From: Bacillus sp. JCM 19034
Lineage (GTDB): Bacteria; Bacillota; Bacilli; Bacillales; Bacillaceae_D
Direction: 5' to 3'
DNA length: 64,000 nt
Assembly: GCF_001310635.1 (NCBI RefSeq)
Contig: NZ_BAXR01000002.1
Location: 372,001 to 436,000 of the forward strand
Part shown: positions 1 through 12,233 of the stretch, one piece after another
How positions within the stretch are numbered: position 1 is the stretch's first letter
How the letters are laid out: each line of letters starts with the position of its first letter
The notes under the pieces: generated by a model
Databases searched by the model: none
What the model was told of the DNA's origin: nothing
The model's input: only the letters and a program-made list of their open reading frames with translations
Position numbers and translations under genes: made by a program

Positions 1-768
1 GGTGGAACAGGAGATTATTATGAAATATTACAAGTGCATATCTCTTTACTCGTTCAACTTGGACATTATAATGAAGTTGTTCAATTACTAGAAGCTGTTA
101 TAACAGAAGAAAAGCTCCCATCTCAATATGCTGAATCCTTTTATCAGCTGCTTCATTTTAGTAGACAAATGGTAAGTGGTCAACAATGGAGTAATTCTAG
201 GGAAGATGAATCGATCTCAGATACTGTAAAACCAATGTTAGAAGCAGAATCAATAGAACTACAAGCTTCTGCGATTACTATGTTAAAGGATTCAGATGCA
301 AAAGATGCTATCTCTTTATTAATTGCATACATAAACGAAGATAATCGAGATCCAGTTCTTGTTTCATTAGCGATCCAAGCGTTGAAAGACAAAGGATTAA
401 ATCAAATAGTTACATATCAAAGAGGTAAAGAAACAAAACAAACAAATCCGAATGAAATTGATCAAGATGGATTAGAAACATTTCAAAGAGCGATTGTGGC
501 AAAATTAGAGGATTTGGTTGAGAATGAAGATCCTGTATTATTAGATATTGCCAAGCAATTGTGTGTTACTTATATGTTATCCATTTATCCACTTTTCCCT
601 GAACCGAAAGATGAAAGGGTTTGGGCTTGTGTATTTTATGCTTGCGCTGCAGAAAGAATCGGCTTAGAATGTCAAGAGGTTATTCATTTTGAGGAAATCG
701 ATCAAAAGCTGTTGATACAAAAGGTAGAAGAGGTAATGGATATAGAGTCTGCTGATTATCGGCTATAA
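1..768 (+). CDS. ysoA: YsoA-like TPR-type protein, 5' end outside the window
   Basis: The reading frame is open from the first base, so the N-terminus lies upstream of the window; 255 codons are visible. The visible part is alpha-helical, acidic and rich in Leu/Glu, as expected of a tetratricopeptide-like helical scaffold. No catalytic motif is seen. The assignment rests mainly on position: in Bacillus the TPR protein YsoA directly precedes tig and clpX. Its function is unknown. The residues themselves give only weak family evidence, so this could be another helical repeat protein. Confidence 0.6.
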   Translation, partial: GGTGDYYEILQVHISLLVQLGHYNEVVQLLEAVITEEKLPSQYAESFYQLLHFSRQMVSGQQWSNSREDESISDTVKPMLEAESIELQASAITMLKDSDAKDAISLLIAYINEDNRDPVLVSLAIQALKDKGLNQIVTYQRGKETKQTNPNEIDQDGLETFQRAIVAKLEDLVENEDPVLLDIAKQLCVTYMLSIYPLFPEPKDERVWACVFYACAAERIGLECQEVIHFEEIDQKLLIQKVEEVMDIESADYRL

Positions 769-794
769 TCAATATGATTAACAAATAGTATTAT

Positions 795-822
795 TTGAAT
801 TGATGAAACGTTATGGTATACT
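795..822 (+). promoter_or_regulatory. Probable sigma-A promoter of tig
   Basis: TTGAAT (795-800) and TATACT (817-822) are separated by 16 bp, about 80 bp upstream of the trigger factor start. They match the -35 and -10 consensus with two and one mismatches respectively. Confidence 0.5.
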
Positions 823-900
823 AGAATGGTTGCCAAAGTCTAAGAATGAATGAATGGTTCATAAAATGTAGAAGATGTAATAAGTTGGAGGGAATAGCAC

Positions 901-2196
901 ATGACTGCAAAATGGGAAAAATTAGAGGGAAACGAAGGAGTATTAACAGTTGAAGTTGAAGCTGATAAAGTGAATACAGCATTAGATCAAGCTTTCAAAA
1001 AGGTCGTCAAAAAAGTGAATCTACCTGGGTTCCGCAAAGGGAAAGTACCACGCCCGATTTTTGAAAAGCAATTTGGTGTTGAATCACTTTATCAAGATGC
1101 ACTTGATATTCTTTTACCAGGAGAATATGCTCAAGCTGTGGAAGAAACAGGTATTCAGCCAGTTGATCGTCCTGAAATTGATATTGAGTCAATGGAAAAA
1201 GGAAGCAAATTAGTATTTACTGCCAAAGTGACTGTCAAACCAGAAGTTGAACTTGGTGAGTATAAAGGTTTGGAAGTTGAAGTTCCTGATACAAACGTTA
1301 CGGATGAGGATATTGAAGCAGAAATAAAGACTCTTCAAGAGCGTCAAGCAGAACTTGTCGTGTTAGAAGATGGTGAAATAGAAGAAGGAGATACGGCCGT
1401 CTTTGATTTTGAAGGGTTTGTAGACGGCGAACCGTTTGAAGGTGGACAAGCGGAGAATTACTCACTTGAAATTGGCTCTGGTCAATTTATTCCAGGTTTT
1501 GAAGATCAACTAATTGGTTTAAAAGCAGGAGATGAAAAAGATATTGAAGTAACATTTCCTGAAGAATATCATGCTGAAAACCTTGCCGGTAAGCCAGCTA
1601 CGTTTAAGGTGAAAGTGCATGATATTAAACGTAAGCAATTACCTGAATTAGATGATGAATTTGCAAAGGACGTTAATGAAGAAGTCGAAACATTAGATGA
1701 ACTAAAGGCTTCCCTAAAAGAAAACTTACAAAAAGATAAAGAGAATCAGGCTGAGAACCAAGTTCGTGATGCCCTTGTACAACAGGCTAGTGAGAATGCG
1801 ACGATCGATATTCCAGATGCAATGATTGCATCAGAAGTTGACCGTATGCTGCAAGAATTTGAGCAACGTTTACAAGCTCAAGGAATGAACCTTGAAATGT
1901 ACTTCCAATTCTCTGGTCAAGATGAAGAGGCAATGCGTGAACAATTTAAGGAAGATGCACAAAAGCGCGTACGAATGAATTTAACGTTAGAAGCTATTGC
2001 TGAAACCGAGAATTTGGAAGCATCTGATGAAGATGTTGATAAGGAAATAGAAAAAATGGCAGAGATGTACAAACGTTCTGCTGATGAAATTAGAAGCCTT
2101 CTTGCTGCTCAAGGTGGAGTGGATAGCTTAAAAGCTGATTTGAAAGTTCAAAAAGCTGTTGAATTTTTAGTTGATCACAGTAAAAAATCAGCATAA
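901..2196 (+). CDS. tig: Trigger factor, ribosome-bound chaperone and prolyl isomerase
   Basis: Trigger factor binds ribosomal protein L23 at the exit tunnel and shields nascent chains in the cytoplasm. At 431 residues it has the usual family length. The N-terminal ribosome-binding signature [17 protein letters not shown] sits near residue 43. A central FKBP-type peptidyl-prolyl isomerase domain follows (about 160-245, with [20 protein letters not shown]), then the acidic helical C-terminal chaperone arms. The ATG is preceded by TTGGAGGG. It lies just upstream of clpX, the normal Bacillus arrangement, and has its own promoter and terminator. Confidence 0.97.
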   Translation: MTAKWEKLEGNEGVLTVEVEADKVNTALDQAFKKVVKKVNLPGFRKGKVPRPIFEKQFGVESLYQDALDILLPGEYAQAVEETGIQPVDRPEIDIESMEKGSKLVFTAKVTVKPEVELGEYKGLEVEVPDTNVTDEDIEAEIKTLQERQAELVVLEDGEIEEGDTAVFDFEGFVDGEPFEGGQAENYSLEIGSGQFIPGFEDQLIGLKAGDEKDIEVTFPEEYHAENLAGKPATFKVKVHDIKRKQLPELDDEFAKDVNEEVETLDELKASLKENLQKDKENQAENQVRDALVQQASENATIDIPDAMIASEVDRMLQEFEQRLQAQGMNLEMYFQFSGQDEEAMREQFKEDAQKRVRMNLTLEAIAETENLEASDEDVDKEIEKMAEMYKRSADEIRSLLAAQGGVDSLKADLKVQKAVEFLVDHSKKSA

Positions 2197-2225
2197 TTTA
2201 GCAATAAAGTGAATAAAGTTCATAC

Positions 2226-2256
2226 ACAAGGCGCGGAAATTCGTGCCTTGTTTTTC
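2226..2256 (+). terminator. Rho-independent terminator of tig
   Basis: A stem ACAAGGC/GCCTTGT with a short G+C-rich upper part is followed by TTTTT, 30 bp after the tig stop codon. Confidence 0.85.
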
Positions 2257-2622
2257 AATACTTTATGTCTTCTGATTAAGAATGATGTATGAGCTTTCGG
2301 ATTATGGTGAAAACTAAATAGAACAAAAGGACATAGAAACAGCAAATGTTTTGGATTCACATTTATTAGAAAAGAAAAAGGATTTTTAGATGTGAATATT
2401 GAATGTATAATCAATCCATACATAATGATTGTTCTTGCATAAGCTAAATTTGTTCGTTTATGCTAATAAGCCATAGGGAAGGGTAAGGAGGCATAAAAGT
2501 TAAAGGGCGGCCATTGAAAAATGGCAGCTTACTGTAGTGGATATATGTCCATTTTGTTAAAAAGTCTTCATAAAAGCATTTCATGCGTGAGGATGGTACA
2601 ATACTTTCAGAGGGGTGATTGC
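2257..2622. other. Intergenic region tig-clpX
   Basis: This 366-bp stretch has no convincing gene; the short open frames in it lack ribosome binding sites and known motifs. It presumably carries the clpX promoter, but I could not pick a convincing -35/-10 pair. Confidence 0.5.
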
Positions 2623-3897
2623 ATGTTTAAATTTAACGAAGAAAAGGGTCAGCTTAAGTGCTCGTTCTGCGGGAAAACGCAAGATCAAGTACGTAAATTA
2701 GTTGCTGGTCCCGGCGTTTATATATGTGATGAATGTATTGAGCTTTGTACGGAGATTGTGGAAGAGGAATTAGGGACTGAAGAAGAAGTTGAGTTTCAAG
2801 AAGTTCCAAAGCCTAACGAAATACGCCAAATCTTAGATGATTATGTAATCGGTCAAGACCGGGCTAAAAAGTCTTTATCTGTTGCAGTATACAATCATTA
2901 TAAACGTATTAACTCATTAAGCCGTGCAGATGAGGTTGAATTAGCAAAAAGTAACATTTGTATGATTGGACCTACTGGTAGCGGTAAAACGTTACTAGCT
3001 CAAACGTTAGCACGTATTTTAAATGTTCCTTTTGCGATAGCCGATGCTACATCGTTGACAGAGGCTGGATATGTCGGGGAAGATGTTGAAAATATTTTGC
3101 TTAAGCTTATTCAATCAGCTGATTATGACGTTGAGAAAGCAGAAAAAGGTATTATTTATATCGATGAAATTGATAAAGTAGCAAGAAAGTCTGAAAATCC
3201 TTCCATTACAAGAGACGTGTCAGGTGAAGGGGTTCAGCAAGCGTTGTTAAAAATATTAGAAGGAACAACAGCAAGCGTTCCACCACAAGGAGGACGTAAG
3301 CATCCTCACCAAGAATTTATTCAAATTGATACAACTAATGTGTTGTTTATATGTGGTGGGGCATTTGATGGAATTGAAACAATTATTAAACGTCGCCTAG
3401 GTAAAAAAGTGATAGGGTTTGGTTCGGAAGTTAAGCAAGATGACTTAAAACCAGGGGAATACTTAGCTAAAGTGCTACCTGAAGACCTATTGCGTTTTGG
3501 ATTAATCCCAGAGTTTATCGGCCGACTTCCGGTCATTTCGAGCTTAGAGCCATTAGATGTAGATGCATTAGTTGCCATCTTAACAAAACCAAAAAATGCC
3601 CTTGTTAAGCAGTATAAAAAGTTGCTAGAGCTAGATGATGTAGAACTCGAATTTACAGAGCAAGCTCTTCGAGAAATTGCTAATCAAGCCATTGAACGTA
3701 AAACAGGTGCACGTGGTTTACGCTCGATCATTGAGGCAATTATGTTGGATGTTATGTTTGATTTACCATCTCGAGAGGATATCGCAAAATGCATTATCCA
3801 TGAAAAATGTATTACCGATAATGATGCACCGACATTATTAACTGAAGATGGGACAGAAATGACTTTATCGAAAAAAGAACCAAAGGAAAGTGCATAA
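2623..3897 (+). CDS. clpX: ClpX, AAA+ unfoldase subunit of the ClpXP protease
   Basis: ClpX recognises tagged proteins, unfolds them with ATP and feeds them to ClpP. The start chosen is the ATG at 2623 with AGAGGGGTGA before it; a longer open frame from 2521 has no ribosome binding site and adds residues absent from the family. The 424-aa product shows the zinc-binding CSFCGK...CDECIELC domain, Walker A GPTGSGKT near residue 118, pore loop GYVGED, Walker B IYIDEIDK, and the IGF loop (IGFGSEV) that docks to ClpP. All key residues are present. A terminator follows directly. Confidence 0.98.
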   Translation: MFKFNEEKGQLKCSFCGKTQDQVRKLVAGPGVYICDECIELCTEIVEEELGTEEEVEFQEVPKPNEIRQILDDYVIGQDRAKKSLSVAVYNHYKRINSLSRADEVELAKSNICMIGPTGSGKTLLAQTLARILNVPFAIADATSLTEAGYVGEDVENILLKLIQSADYDVEKAEKGIIYIDEIDKVARKSENPSITRDVSGEGVQQALLKILEGTTASVPPQGGRKHPHQEFIQIDTTNVLFICGGAFDGIETIIKRRLGKKVIGFGSEVKQDDLKPGEYLAKVLPEDLLRFGLIPEFIGRLPVISSLEPLDVDALVAILTKPKNALVKQYKKLLELDDVELEFTEQALREIANQAIERKTGARGLRSIIEAIMLDVMFDLPSREDIAKCIIHEKCITDNDAPTLLTEDGTEMTLSKKEPKESA

Positions 3898-3903
3898 AAT
3901 CAG

Positions 3904-3941
3904 AAGGCGTTTTGGACTAATTAAGTCTAAAACGCTTTTTC
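3904..3941 (+). terminator. Rho-independent terminator of clpX
   Basis: AAGGCGTTTTGGACT pairs with AGTCTAAAACGCTTTTT across a short loop, ending in a T-run, a few bases after the clpX stop. Confidence 0.85.
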
Positions 3942-4101
3942 TTTTTGCTTCAATCCAAACGAAAAAATGATTAGTCACACTGCTGCATAGTAATCTAGGT
4001 TATTGGTAAAATTAGGAGTTCATTTCTTACAGAAGTTTCTTTGTTTAGGGAGCTTTTTCCCGGTCATACTAAAAAAACAATGAATACTTCTGGGAGGTTA
4101 C

Positions 4102-5767
4102 ATGATGAATTGGACAGGAATAGTGTTATTTATTCAATTGTTCTTTGGTGTCGTTATTGGAATTTACTTTTGGAATTTATTAAAGAGTCAGCGTAGTCAA
4201 AAAGTATCGGTAGATCGTGAATCAAAAAAGGAAATGGAACAGTTAAGAAAGATGCGATCTGTTTCACTTAGTGAGCCGTTAGCAGAAAAAGTTCGACCGT
4301 CATCATTTTCAGATATAATTGGTCAAGAGGAAGGTATTCGTTCATTGCGAGCTGCCTTATGTGGACCTAATCCTCAGCATGTCATTGTCTATGGACCACC
4401 TGGCGTGGGAAAACCGCAGCTGCTCGACTCGTTTTAGAGGAAGCAAAAAACATGCCGATTCTCCATTTGCAAGAGATGCTGTGTTTGTTGAATTAGATGG
4501 GACAACTGCCCGCTTTGATGAGCGTGGGATAGCTGATCCATTAATTGGTTCTGTTCATGACCCAATTTATCAAGGTGCAGGTGCAATGGGACAGGCGGGT
4601 ATTCCGCAACCGAAGCATGGTGCGGTCACAAAAGCACATGGTGGCGTATTGTTCATTGATGAAATTGGTGAGCTTCATACTATCCAGCTAAATAAACTGT
4701 TAAAAGTATTAGAAGATCGTAAAGTATTCCTTGAAAGTGCTTATTACAGTGCTGAAAATCAACAAATACCAAGACACATCCATGAAATCTTTCAGAACGG
4801 ATTACCGGCAGATTTCCGCTTAATTGGTGCAACAACAAGAACGCCAAATGAACTACCTCCTGCTATTCGGTCACGATGTTTGGAAGTATATTTTAGAGCA
4901 TTACACCCACAAGAAATTATTCAAATTGCTGAGAAGGCGGCAAAGAAAATTCAAGCTAAAGTTGAAGAAGGAGCAATTGAGAGAATTGCTAACTATGCGA
5001 CGAATGGACGTGAAGCAGTTAATATCGTTCAAATCGCAGCTGGGGTGGCGACGGCAGAGGGACGTAAAGAAATAAAAATAGCCGACGTTGAGTGGGTATT
5101 ACATTCAAGTCAGCTTACACCACGCCCTGAAAAGAAAATACATGCAGATGCTACGGTTGGTCTAGTAAACGGACTTGCAGTATATGGTCCTAATTTAGGG
5201 GCATTGTTAGAAATAGAAGTGAATGTGATTGAGAATAAAGGAAAGGGAACAGTGAATATAACCGGTATTGCAGAAGAAGAAAGTACTGGAAATCAGATGC
5301 GGTCTATCCGTCGGAAAAGTATGGCAAAAGGTTCAGTTGAAAATGTGGTCACTGTACTTCGTCGGATGGGAATCCCGACATATGACTACGATATCCATGT
5401 GAATTTCCCAGGTGGAGGTCCGGTAGATGGCCCTTCAGCTGGTATAGCAATTGCAACAGGAATATACTCTGCGATTCAAGGATTTAAAGTGAAAAATACA
5501 GTAGCAATGACAGGAGAGCTTGGGATACATGGAAAAGTAAAGCCAATCGGTGGAGTTGTTGCAAAAGTTGAAGCAGCAAAACTTGCTGGTGCAAAACTTG
5601 TCATTATTCCAAAAGAAAACGAACAATCACTAATTAAAAACATAACAGGAATTGAAGTTGTCGCTGTTGAGCATTTGGACGAAGTGTTAGATCTTGCACT
5701 AGAGGAAGGAAATACAGAAGTTCTTCCGGCAAGTGGAGAATTAAGTCCAACAATCGCACCGGTGTAA
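4102..5767 (+). CDS. lonB: LonB, forespore-type ATP-dependent Lon protease, with two one-base losses
   Basis: LonB is the membrane-anchored Lon paralogue of Bacillus, active in the forespore in B. subtilis. One N-terminal membrane segment (residues 4-24) is followed by an AAA+ module with Walker A GPPGVGK and Walker B FIDEIGEL. The C-terminal protease domain has the catalytic Ser in GPSAGIA and the Lys in KPIGGVVAKVEAAK. The frame is lost in A-runs at 4410-4413 and 4445-4450. Adding one A at each restores GKTAAARLVLEEAKK and one continuous protein of about 555 aa, the normal length. I treat this as a sequence error rather than a pseudogene. The start (ATGATG) follows GGGAGG. Confidence 0.93.
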
Positions 5768-5876
5768 ACGTTAGACAAAACATACTATGATACGATAGAA
5801 TGAAATAAGAGGAATATTCACTTAATGATGCGGATTATAAGATTAGGTTTCGGAAATAGGATGGAGGTGTTTGCGG

Positions 5877-8206
5877 ATGGTCGAATCAATCCGACAAATT
5901 CCGCTTCTACCGTTACGTGGTTTACTTGTTTTTCCTTCAATGGTGTTACATTTAGATGTTGGAAGACGTAAATCAGTGCAAGCGATAGAGCAGGTTATGG
6001 AAGAAGATCGTGAAATATTGTTAGCTACGCAAAAAGAAATCTCAATTGATGAACCAATGGACGATGAGATTTATAAGGTAGGAACAATTGCAAATGTAAA
6101 AAATGTACTAAAATTACCGAATGGAACAGTTCGTGTTCATGTTGAAGGATTAAGGCGAGCACGAATTGAAAAATATATGGAGCATGAAGACTATCTTTTG
6201 GTAGAAGCAGCTGTTTTAGAAGATGAGGAACATCAGCCGACAACAGAAATACAAGCATTAATGCGAAATATTATCACAATGTTCGAGCAATACACAAAAG
6301 TATCAAAAAAGGTATCAAATGAGACAGTTACAATTGTGAAAGATATTCATGACCCAAGTCGTTTTGCGGATATTATTGCTGCCAATTTGCCGTTGAAATT
6401 AATGCAAAAGCAAGACTTGCTCGAGTCAACGAATGTGAAGCAACGTCTAATTAAATTGATTGAAATTTTGAATAATGAACAAGAGGTACTGGGATTAGAG
6501 AAAAAAATTGGACAACGTGTTAAAAAATCAATGGAGAAAACGCAAAAGGAATATTACTTACGTGAACAATTAAAGGCGATCCAAAAAGAGCTTGGTGAAA
6601 AGGAAGGACGTACAGGGGAAGTCGCCTCTCTTCGGGAGCAAATTGAAGAAGGGGACATGCCTGATAATGTGAAGGAAAAAGCATTAAAAGAGCTGGATCG
6701 ATTTGAGAAAATGCCAGCTAATTCCGCAGAAAGCTCTGTGTTACGTACGTACCTTGATTGGCTTATTCAACTACCATGGACATACGAAACAGAGGATCAG
6801 CTTGATGTCATTCGTGCTGAGGAGATATTAAATAAAGATCATCACGGATTAGAAAAAGTAAAAGAACGAGTGCTAGAATATTTAGCAGTCCAACAGTTAA
6901 CAAGAGAATTGAAGGGACCAATTCTCTGTTTAGCAGGCCCTCCGGGAGTCGGTAAGACTTCTTTAGCTCGTTCTATTGCTCGTTCGCTTGAGCGGAAATT
7001 TGTCCGTATTTCACTTGGAGGAGTTCGTGATGAAGCTGAAATTCGTGGTCATCGGCGCACGTACGTTGGGGCAATGCCCGGTCGAATTATTCAAGGAATG
7101 AAAAAAGCCCAGTCGATCAACCCGGTCTTTTTATTAGATGAAATTGATAAAATGGCTAATGATTTCCGTGGAGACCCTTCTGCTGCATTGCTAGAAGTAT
7201 TAGATCCCGAACAAAATAATACGTTTAGCGATCACTATATCGAGGAATCGTACGATTTATCTAAAGTGATGTTTGTAACAACAGCGAACAATATTGCCAC
7301 AATTCCTGGCCCATTGCGTGATCGTATGGAAATTATCTCAATTGCTGGTTACACAGAGGTTGAAAAGATCCAAATAGCAAAGAACTATTTATTACCTCGT
7401 CAAATGAAGGATCACGGTTTAACAAAAGGTATGCTACAAATGAAAGATGGGGCAATTAAGAAGGTTGTACGTTATTATACAAGAGAAGCTGGTGTACGAA
7501 ATTTAGAACGGCAAATGGCGACAATATGCCGGAAGGCCGCAAAGAAAATCGTATCAAAGGAAAAGAAACGCGTTATTTTAACAGAAAATACAGTTGAAAC
7601 TTACTTAGGAAAACCGCGTTTCCGATATGGTCTCGCTGAAGTAGAGGATCAGGTTGGAGCTGCAACGGGGCTAGCTTATACAGCTGCAGGTGGTGATACC
7701 CTATCTATTGAGGTATCCGTTGCACCTGGGAAGGGAAAGTTGACTCTCACTGGTCAATTAGGAGATGTCATGAAAGAATCTGCTCATGCTGCGTTCAGTT
7801 ATATTCGTTCACGTTCAAATGAACTAAATATTGATCCAAGCTTTCATGAACAAAATGATATTCATATCCATGTCCCTGAGGGGGCAACTCCTAAAGATGG
7901 CCCGTCGGCAGGTATTACAATGGCAACAGCTCTTATTTCAGCATTAACCGGACGTAAAGTAAAAAAGAAGTTGGAATGACAGGGGAAATGACTTTGCGTG
8001 GACGTGTTCTTCCAATTGGTGGTTTAAAAGAAAAATCAATGAGTGCACATCGTGCTGGATTACAGACGATTATTATTCCAAAAGATAATGAAAAGGATTT
8101 AGAAGATGTACCTGGAAGTGTCCGAGAAGAGTTGACATATGTTCTTGTTAGTCATTTAGATGAAGTGATTGAACACGCGTTAGGAGAGAAAGATGAAAGT
8201 AATTAA
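5877..8206 (+). CDS. lonA: LonA, ATP-dependent serine protease La, with one one-base loss
   Basis: Cytoplasmic Lon degrades misfolded and some regulatory proteins. Domains in order: N-terminal substrate-binding LAN domain ([16 protein letters not shown]), a coiled-coil middle part, AAA+ with [13 protein letters not shown] and FLLDEIDK, and a protease domain with catalytic Ser in [12 protein letters not shown] and Lys in [13 protein letters not shown]. The ATG at 5877 has GGAGGTG before it; six bases upstream an in-frame TTG is less likely. An A-run at 7961-7966 has lost one A; restoring it reads [16 protein letters not shown] and gives 776 aa, the usual length. The end overlaps engB by 14 bp. 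Confidence 0.95.
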
Positions 8207-8777
8207 AGCTGAATTAGCACATGTAGCGGTTAAACCAGAGCAATATCCAACCGGTCATTTACCGGAAATTGCGTTATCAGGCCGCTCGAATGTGGGGAAG
8301 TCCTCATTTATTAATAAAATGATTAATCGGAAATCGTTAGCTCGTACATCACAACGTCCTGGTAAGACGCAAACATTAAATTTTTATGAAATTAATGAAC
8401 AGCTTTATTTTGTTGATGTGCCGGGGTATGGTTATGCGAAAGTACCGAAGTCAGAACGCGAAGCATGGGGAAGAATGATCGAGACATATCTTGAAAACCG
8501 CCCAGCGTTAAAAGCGGTTGTCCAAATTATTGATGTGCGTCATCCGCCAACTGCTGACGATAAAACGATGTATAAATGGTTGAAGCATTTTGATATGACA
8601 GTTATTGTTGTAGCGACCAAATGTGATAAAATCCCTAAAGGAAAATGGCAAAAGCACTTAAAAATAATAGAAAAAGAATTACAAAAGGAAGAGTCTGATC
8701 CATTACTGCTGTTTTCATCGGAAACAGCGTATGGAAAAGAACAAATTTGGAAAACGATTTTGTACTATTGTTCATAA
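8193..8777 (+). CDS. engB: Ribosome biogenesis GTPase EngB/YsxC
   Basis: A TRAFAC-class GTPase of 194 aa, essential in B. subtilis and needed for late 50S subunit assembly. G-motifs are G1 [10 protein letters not shown]3 DVPGYG and G4 TKCDK. It starts inside lonA (ATG at 8193), so translation is probably coupled to lonA. The lon-engB order is conserved in Bacillus. A terminator follows, closing this operon before hemA. Confidence 0.97.
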   Translation: MKVIKAELAHVAVKPEQYPTGHLPEIALSGRSNVGKSSFINKMINRKSLARTSQRPGKTQTLNFYEINEQLYFVDVPGYGYAKVPKSEREAWGRMIETYLENRPALKAVVQIIDVRHPPTADDKTMYKWLKHFDMTVIVVATKCDKIPKGKWQKHLKIIEKELQKEESDPLLLFSSETAYGKEQIWKTILYYCS

Positions 8778-8786
8778 ATGATTAAA

Positions 8787-8825
8787 GAGAACCTGCTAAA
8801 GTTAAGAATGTAGGTTCTTTTTTAG
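8787..8825 (+). terminator. Rho-independent terminator after engB
   Basis: GAACCTGC pairs with GTAGGTTC over a 14-nt loop and is followed by TTTTTT. Confidence 0.75.
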
Positions 8826-8946
8826 TATACATAACTAGTAACATTCATAGAATAAGTTCCGGAAGCAAGGTAGTTGAATTAGTTAAATTATTAGATTATA
8901 ATAATTATTATAAAAGAATAGATTCATGAACTGTTCACAATTTTTT

Positions 8947-8974
8947 TTGAGCTCGAAGAGAGACATGTTATAAT
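8947..8974 (+). promoter_or_regulatory. Probable sigma-A promoter of the hem operon
   Basis: TTGAGC (8947-8952) and a perfect TATAAT (8969-8974) are 16 bp apart, about 95 bp upstream of hemA, in an otherwise gene-free interval after the engB terminator. Confidence 0.6.
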
Positions 8975-9068
8975 GTTGAGTGAACTAGGAGTTTAATGAT
9001 GAATTGTAAAGAATAATAAAAATAAATAATGATGATGTATGGATATGAATTAAGGGGTGAACGTCAGG

Positions 9069-10447
9069 ATGCATATTATTGTTGCTGGATTTAATTATAA
9101 AACAGCACCTGTTGAGTTGAGAGAAAAATTTGCATTTCAACAGTCAGAGCTTCCTAAGGCGTTATTACAGCTAAGACAAATGAAGAGTATTTTAGAGTGC
9201 ACAATTGTTTCGACATGTAATCGGACAGAAGTGTACGTTGTTGCTGATCAACTTCACACAGGTCGACATTATACAAAAACATTTTTAGCCGATTGGTTTC
9301 AGATGGCGAAGGAAGACTTCACTCCTTATTTAGATATTCGTGAAAATGAGCATGCGGTTGAGCATTTATTCCGTGTTGCCTGTGGATTGGATTCGATGAT
9401 TCTTGGTGAAACACAAATCTTAGGTCAAGTGAAATCAAGCTTTTTACTAGCACAAGAAGAAAAAGCAACGGGTACAATCTTTAATCAAGTATTTAAACAG
9501 GCTATCACATTAGGAAAGAAAGCACACACGGAGACAGAAATAAGTGAGCATGCTGTTTCGGTAAGTTATGCAGCGGTAGAACTTGCAAAAAAAATCTTCG
9601 GTCAATTTAAAGGCAAGCAAGTTTCTTTGCTAGGTGCTGGGAAGATGAGCGAATTAACAGCTAAGCACTTACATGATAATGGGCTGAAGAGATTACGGTC
9701 ATAAATCGCACGATTGAAAAAGCTCAGATATTGGCTGAGCAATTTCGTGGAGAAGCGAAGTCTATTTCTGAGTTAGAACAAATGCTAATTGATGCTGATG
9801 TTTTTATAAGCTCAACAGGCTCACGCCATTTTGTTGTGACAAAAGAAATGATTGCCCAAGCGTTAAAAAAGCGTAAAGGTCGTCCACTATTTATGGTAGA
9901 TATCGCTGTTCCTCGTGATTTAGATCCTAACATTGCTGATTATGATAATGTTTATTTATATGACATTGATGATTTACAACATATCGTTGAATCTAATTTA
10001 GCCGAAAGAAAGCAAGAAGCAGAAAAAATTGAGCTTATGATTGAAAAGGAGCTTGCTGATTTTGCCCAATGGTTAAATACACTTGGTGTCGTTCCAATTA
10101 TAACCGCATTACGTACTAAAGCTCTTAACGTACAAGCAGATACAATGGAAAGTATTGAACGCAAGCTTCCCAATTTATCGGAGCGAGAAAAGAAAGTACT
10201 TCGTAAGCATACAAAGAGCATTGTTAATCAACTGCTTCGTGATCCGATCACTCGCGTAAAGGAATTAGCAGGTGAGGACGATGCTGACCAAGCACTAGAG
10301 CTTTTTACTAAAATTTTTGCACTTGAAGAGGAATTAGCCTCTCTAGAGGAAGAAGAGCGCATAGTGAAACTTGAGAAACAGTGGGAAGAAAGCAAGAAAG
10401 AGTATGTAACCCTTGCAACGAAGCGTAAAGCGGTTGTCCGTTCTTAA
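9069..10447 (+). CDS. hemA: Glutamyl-tRNA reductase HemA, with one one-base loss
   Basis: HemA reduces glutamyl-tRNA(Glu) to glutamate-1-semialdehyde with NADPH, the first committed step of tetrapyrrole synthesis. The catalytic Cys lies in [10 protein letters not shown] near residue 50, followed by [17 protein letters not shown]. An NADPH domain ([10 protein letters not shown]) and a C-terminal helical dimerisation domain follow. One A is missing in the AA at 9687-9688; restoring it gives [16 protein letters not shown] and a 459-aa protein of normal length. ATG 9069 is chosen because the protein then begins [16 protein letters not shown] as in the family; a GTG at 9057 lies within the AGGGGTG ribosome binding site. 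Confidence 0.95.
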
Positions 10448-10463
10448 GAAAGAAGGACTGTTT

Positions 10464-11279
10464 ATGAATTGGATTTATCCTATTACAATTGTTTTATATA
10501 GCTTTAGTGTATTCGGCTATTTTCTTGATTTTTTACAAAACAACCGGAAGGTCAATCGGATGGCCTTCTGGTTGCTTTCGATTGTATGGCTTTTGCAAAC
10601 AACGTTTTTTATTATTCGATTGTTTGAATTAGATAGAGTACCACTCGTTACACCGTTTGAAGGATTGTTCTTTTATGCGTGGCTTGTCGTCACTCTATCA
10701 TTAATCATTAACTGGTATTTTCGTGTCGACTTCCTCGTTTTTTTCACAAATGTAATTGGTTTTAGTATGATGACCTTTAGTTTATTCACCCCTGATCTGG
10801 AGGTACCCCAAGCTTTGTCGGAGTTGCTCGCATCAGAATTACTCATCATACATATTTCAATGATTTTCCTTTCATACTCAGGTTTTACGGTTGCATTTGC
10901 GTGTCAGCTTATGTATGTCATGCAGCATCATATGTTGAAAAAGAAAAAGTGGGGAAAGCGTTTAGGACGTTTTGGTGCATTATCTAGACTAGATTCAATT
11001 TCTTATTTTTCTGTGCTGGGAGCATGGCCTTTATTATTTATAGGTCTTATTCTAGGTTTCGTTTGGGCGTACAGCCAATTAGAAAGTCTCCCATTTATGG
11101 ATGTAAAAGTTATCAATTCATTACTCGTTTTGTCGATCTATGGGGTTTATTTATACTTGCGAGTGGTCAAATTGATAAGAGGTTATAATATGGCTTTACT
11201 TGCGATAGCTGGCTTTTTAATTTTGTTAATTAATTATTTCTTGTCAGGTCAATATTCAAAATTTCATTTTTGGTATTAA
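10464..11279 (+). CDS. hemX: HemX/CcsA-family membrane protein
   Basis: A 271-aa integral membrane protein with about eight hydrophobic segments, beginning [20 protein letters not shown]. It belongs to the CcsA/HemX cytochrome c assembly family by position and membrane profile. In B. subtilis HemX lowers the level of HemA. The start ATG 10464 has AGAAAGAAGGA upstream; it lies 16 bp after hemA and 22 bp before hemC, in the same operon. Confidence 0.9.
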   Translation: MNWIYPITIVLYSFSVFGYFLDFLQNNRKVNRMAFWLLSIVWLLQTTFFIIRLFELDRVPLVTPFEGLFFYAWLVVTLSLIINWYFRVDFLVFFTNVIGFSMMTFSLFTPDLEVPQALSELLASELLIIHISMIFLSYSGFTVAFACQLMYVMQHHMLKKKKWGKRLGRFGALSRLDSISYFSVLGAWPLLFIGLILGFVWAYSQLESLPFMDVKVINSLLVLSIYGVYLYLRVVKLIRGYNMALLAIAGFLILLINYFLSGQYSKFHFWY

Positions 11280-11301
11280 GCTGACAAATTGGAGGATAAG
11301 C

Positions 11302-12233
11302 ATGAGGAAAATTGTCATCGGATCACGTAAAAGCAACTTGGCTTTAACGCAGACAAATTGGGTTATTGATCGCTTATCAGCGTTAAATGTGCCCTTTGAA
11401 TTTGAGGTTAAGAAAATTGTAACAAAGGGTGATCGCATTTTAGATGTGACGCTTTCTAAAGTCGGTGGAAAAGGACTGTTTGTTAAAGAGATTGAACAAT
11501 CTTTATTGGAAGGGGAAATAGATTTAGCAGTTCATAGTATGAAAGATGTCCCATCTGTATTGCAACAACCATTTACACTGGCTGCTATTACAGAACGGGA
11601 GGATCCTCGCGATGTATTGATTTCCAATGATCATATTAAGTTAGCTAATTTACCTACAGGAGCAATTGTTGGTACGAGCAGCTTAAGACGCTCAGCACAG
11701 ATTTTAGCAAAACGGCCTGACTTAACCGTCAAATGGATTCGTGGTAATGTTGAAACCCGTTTACGTAAGCTAAGAGAAGAGGATTTTGACGCGATTATAT
11801 TAGCTGCAGCTGGTTTAAAGAGACTTGAATTTCCCGAAAATATAGTAACTGAGTATATAGAGCCTCAGTGTGTGTACCAGCTGTCGGACAGGGGGCACTT
11901 GGATTAGAATGTCGTACTGATGATTATGAATTAATAGAACTGTTACAAAAGATTCAAGATGAACAGACAGCTAAAGCTGTAACTGCTGAACGTACCTTTT
12001 TGAATCAGATGGAAGGGGGATGCCAAGTTCCGATCGCTGGATATGCAACTGTTAACGGTGAAGAAGTAACGTTAACTGCACTTGTTGGCTCTCCGGATGG
12101 ACAGATATTGTTGAAAGAAACGGTTAAAGGCTCTGACCCCGTTTCAATTGGAATGGAAGCTTCTACTAAGCTGATAAAACGTGGAGCAAAGGATATTTTG
12201 GATCAAGTTAAGAAAGAGCTTGATCAACAATGA
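11302..12233 (+). CDS. hemC: Porphobilinogen deaminase HemC, with one one-base loss
   Basis: HemC joins four porphobilinogen molecules into hydroxymethylbilane using a covalently bound dipyrromethane cofactor. The N-terminus [12 protein letters not shown], the KGDRILD and HSMKDVPS motifs, and the cofactor-binding Cys in MEGGCQVPI are all present. The frame breaks at about 11865-11868; one added base joins EYIEPQ to [16 protein letters not shown] and gives 310 aa, the usual length. It has GGAGG before the ATG and overlaps hemD by 4 bp (ATGA). Confidence 0.94.

Noticed and set aside
2220-2423. Reverse-strand 67-codon frame after tig
   Set aside because: It overlaps the tig terminator, has no ribosome binding site and no recognisable motif.
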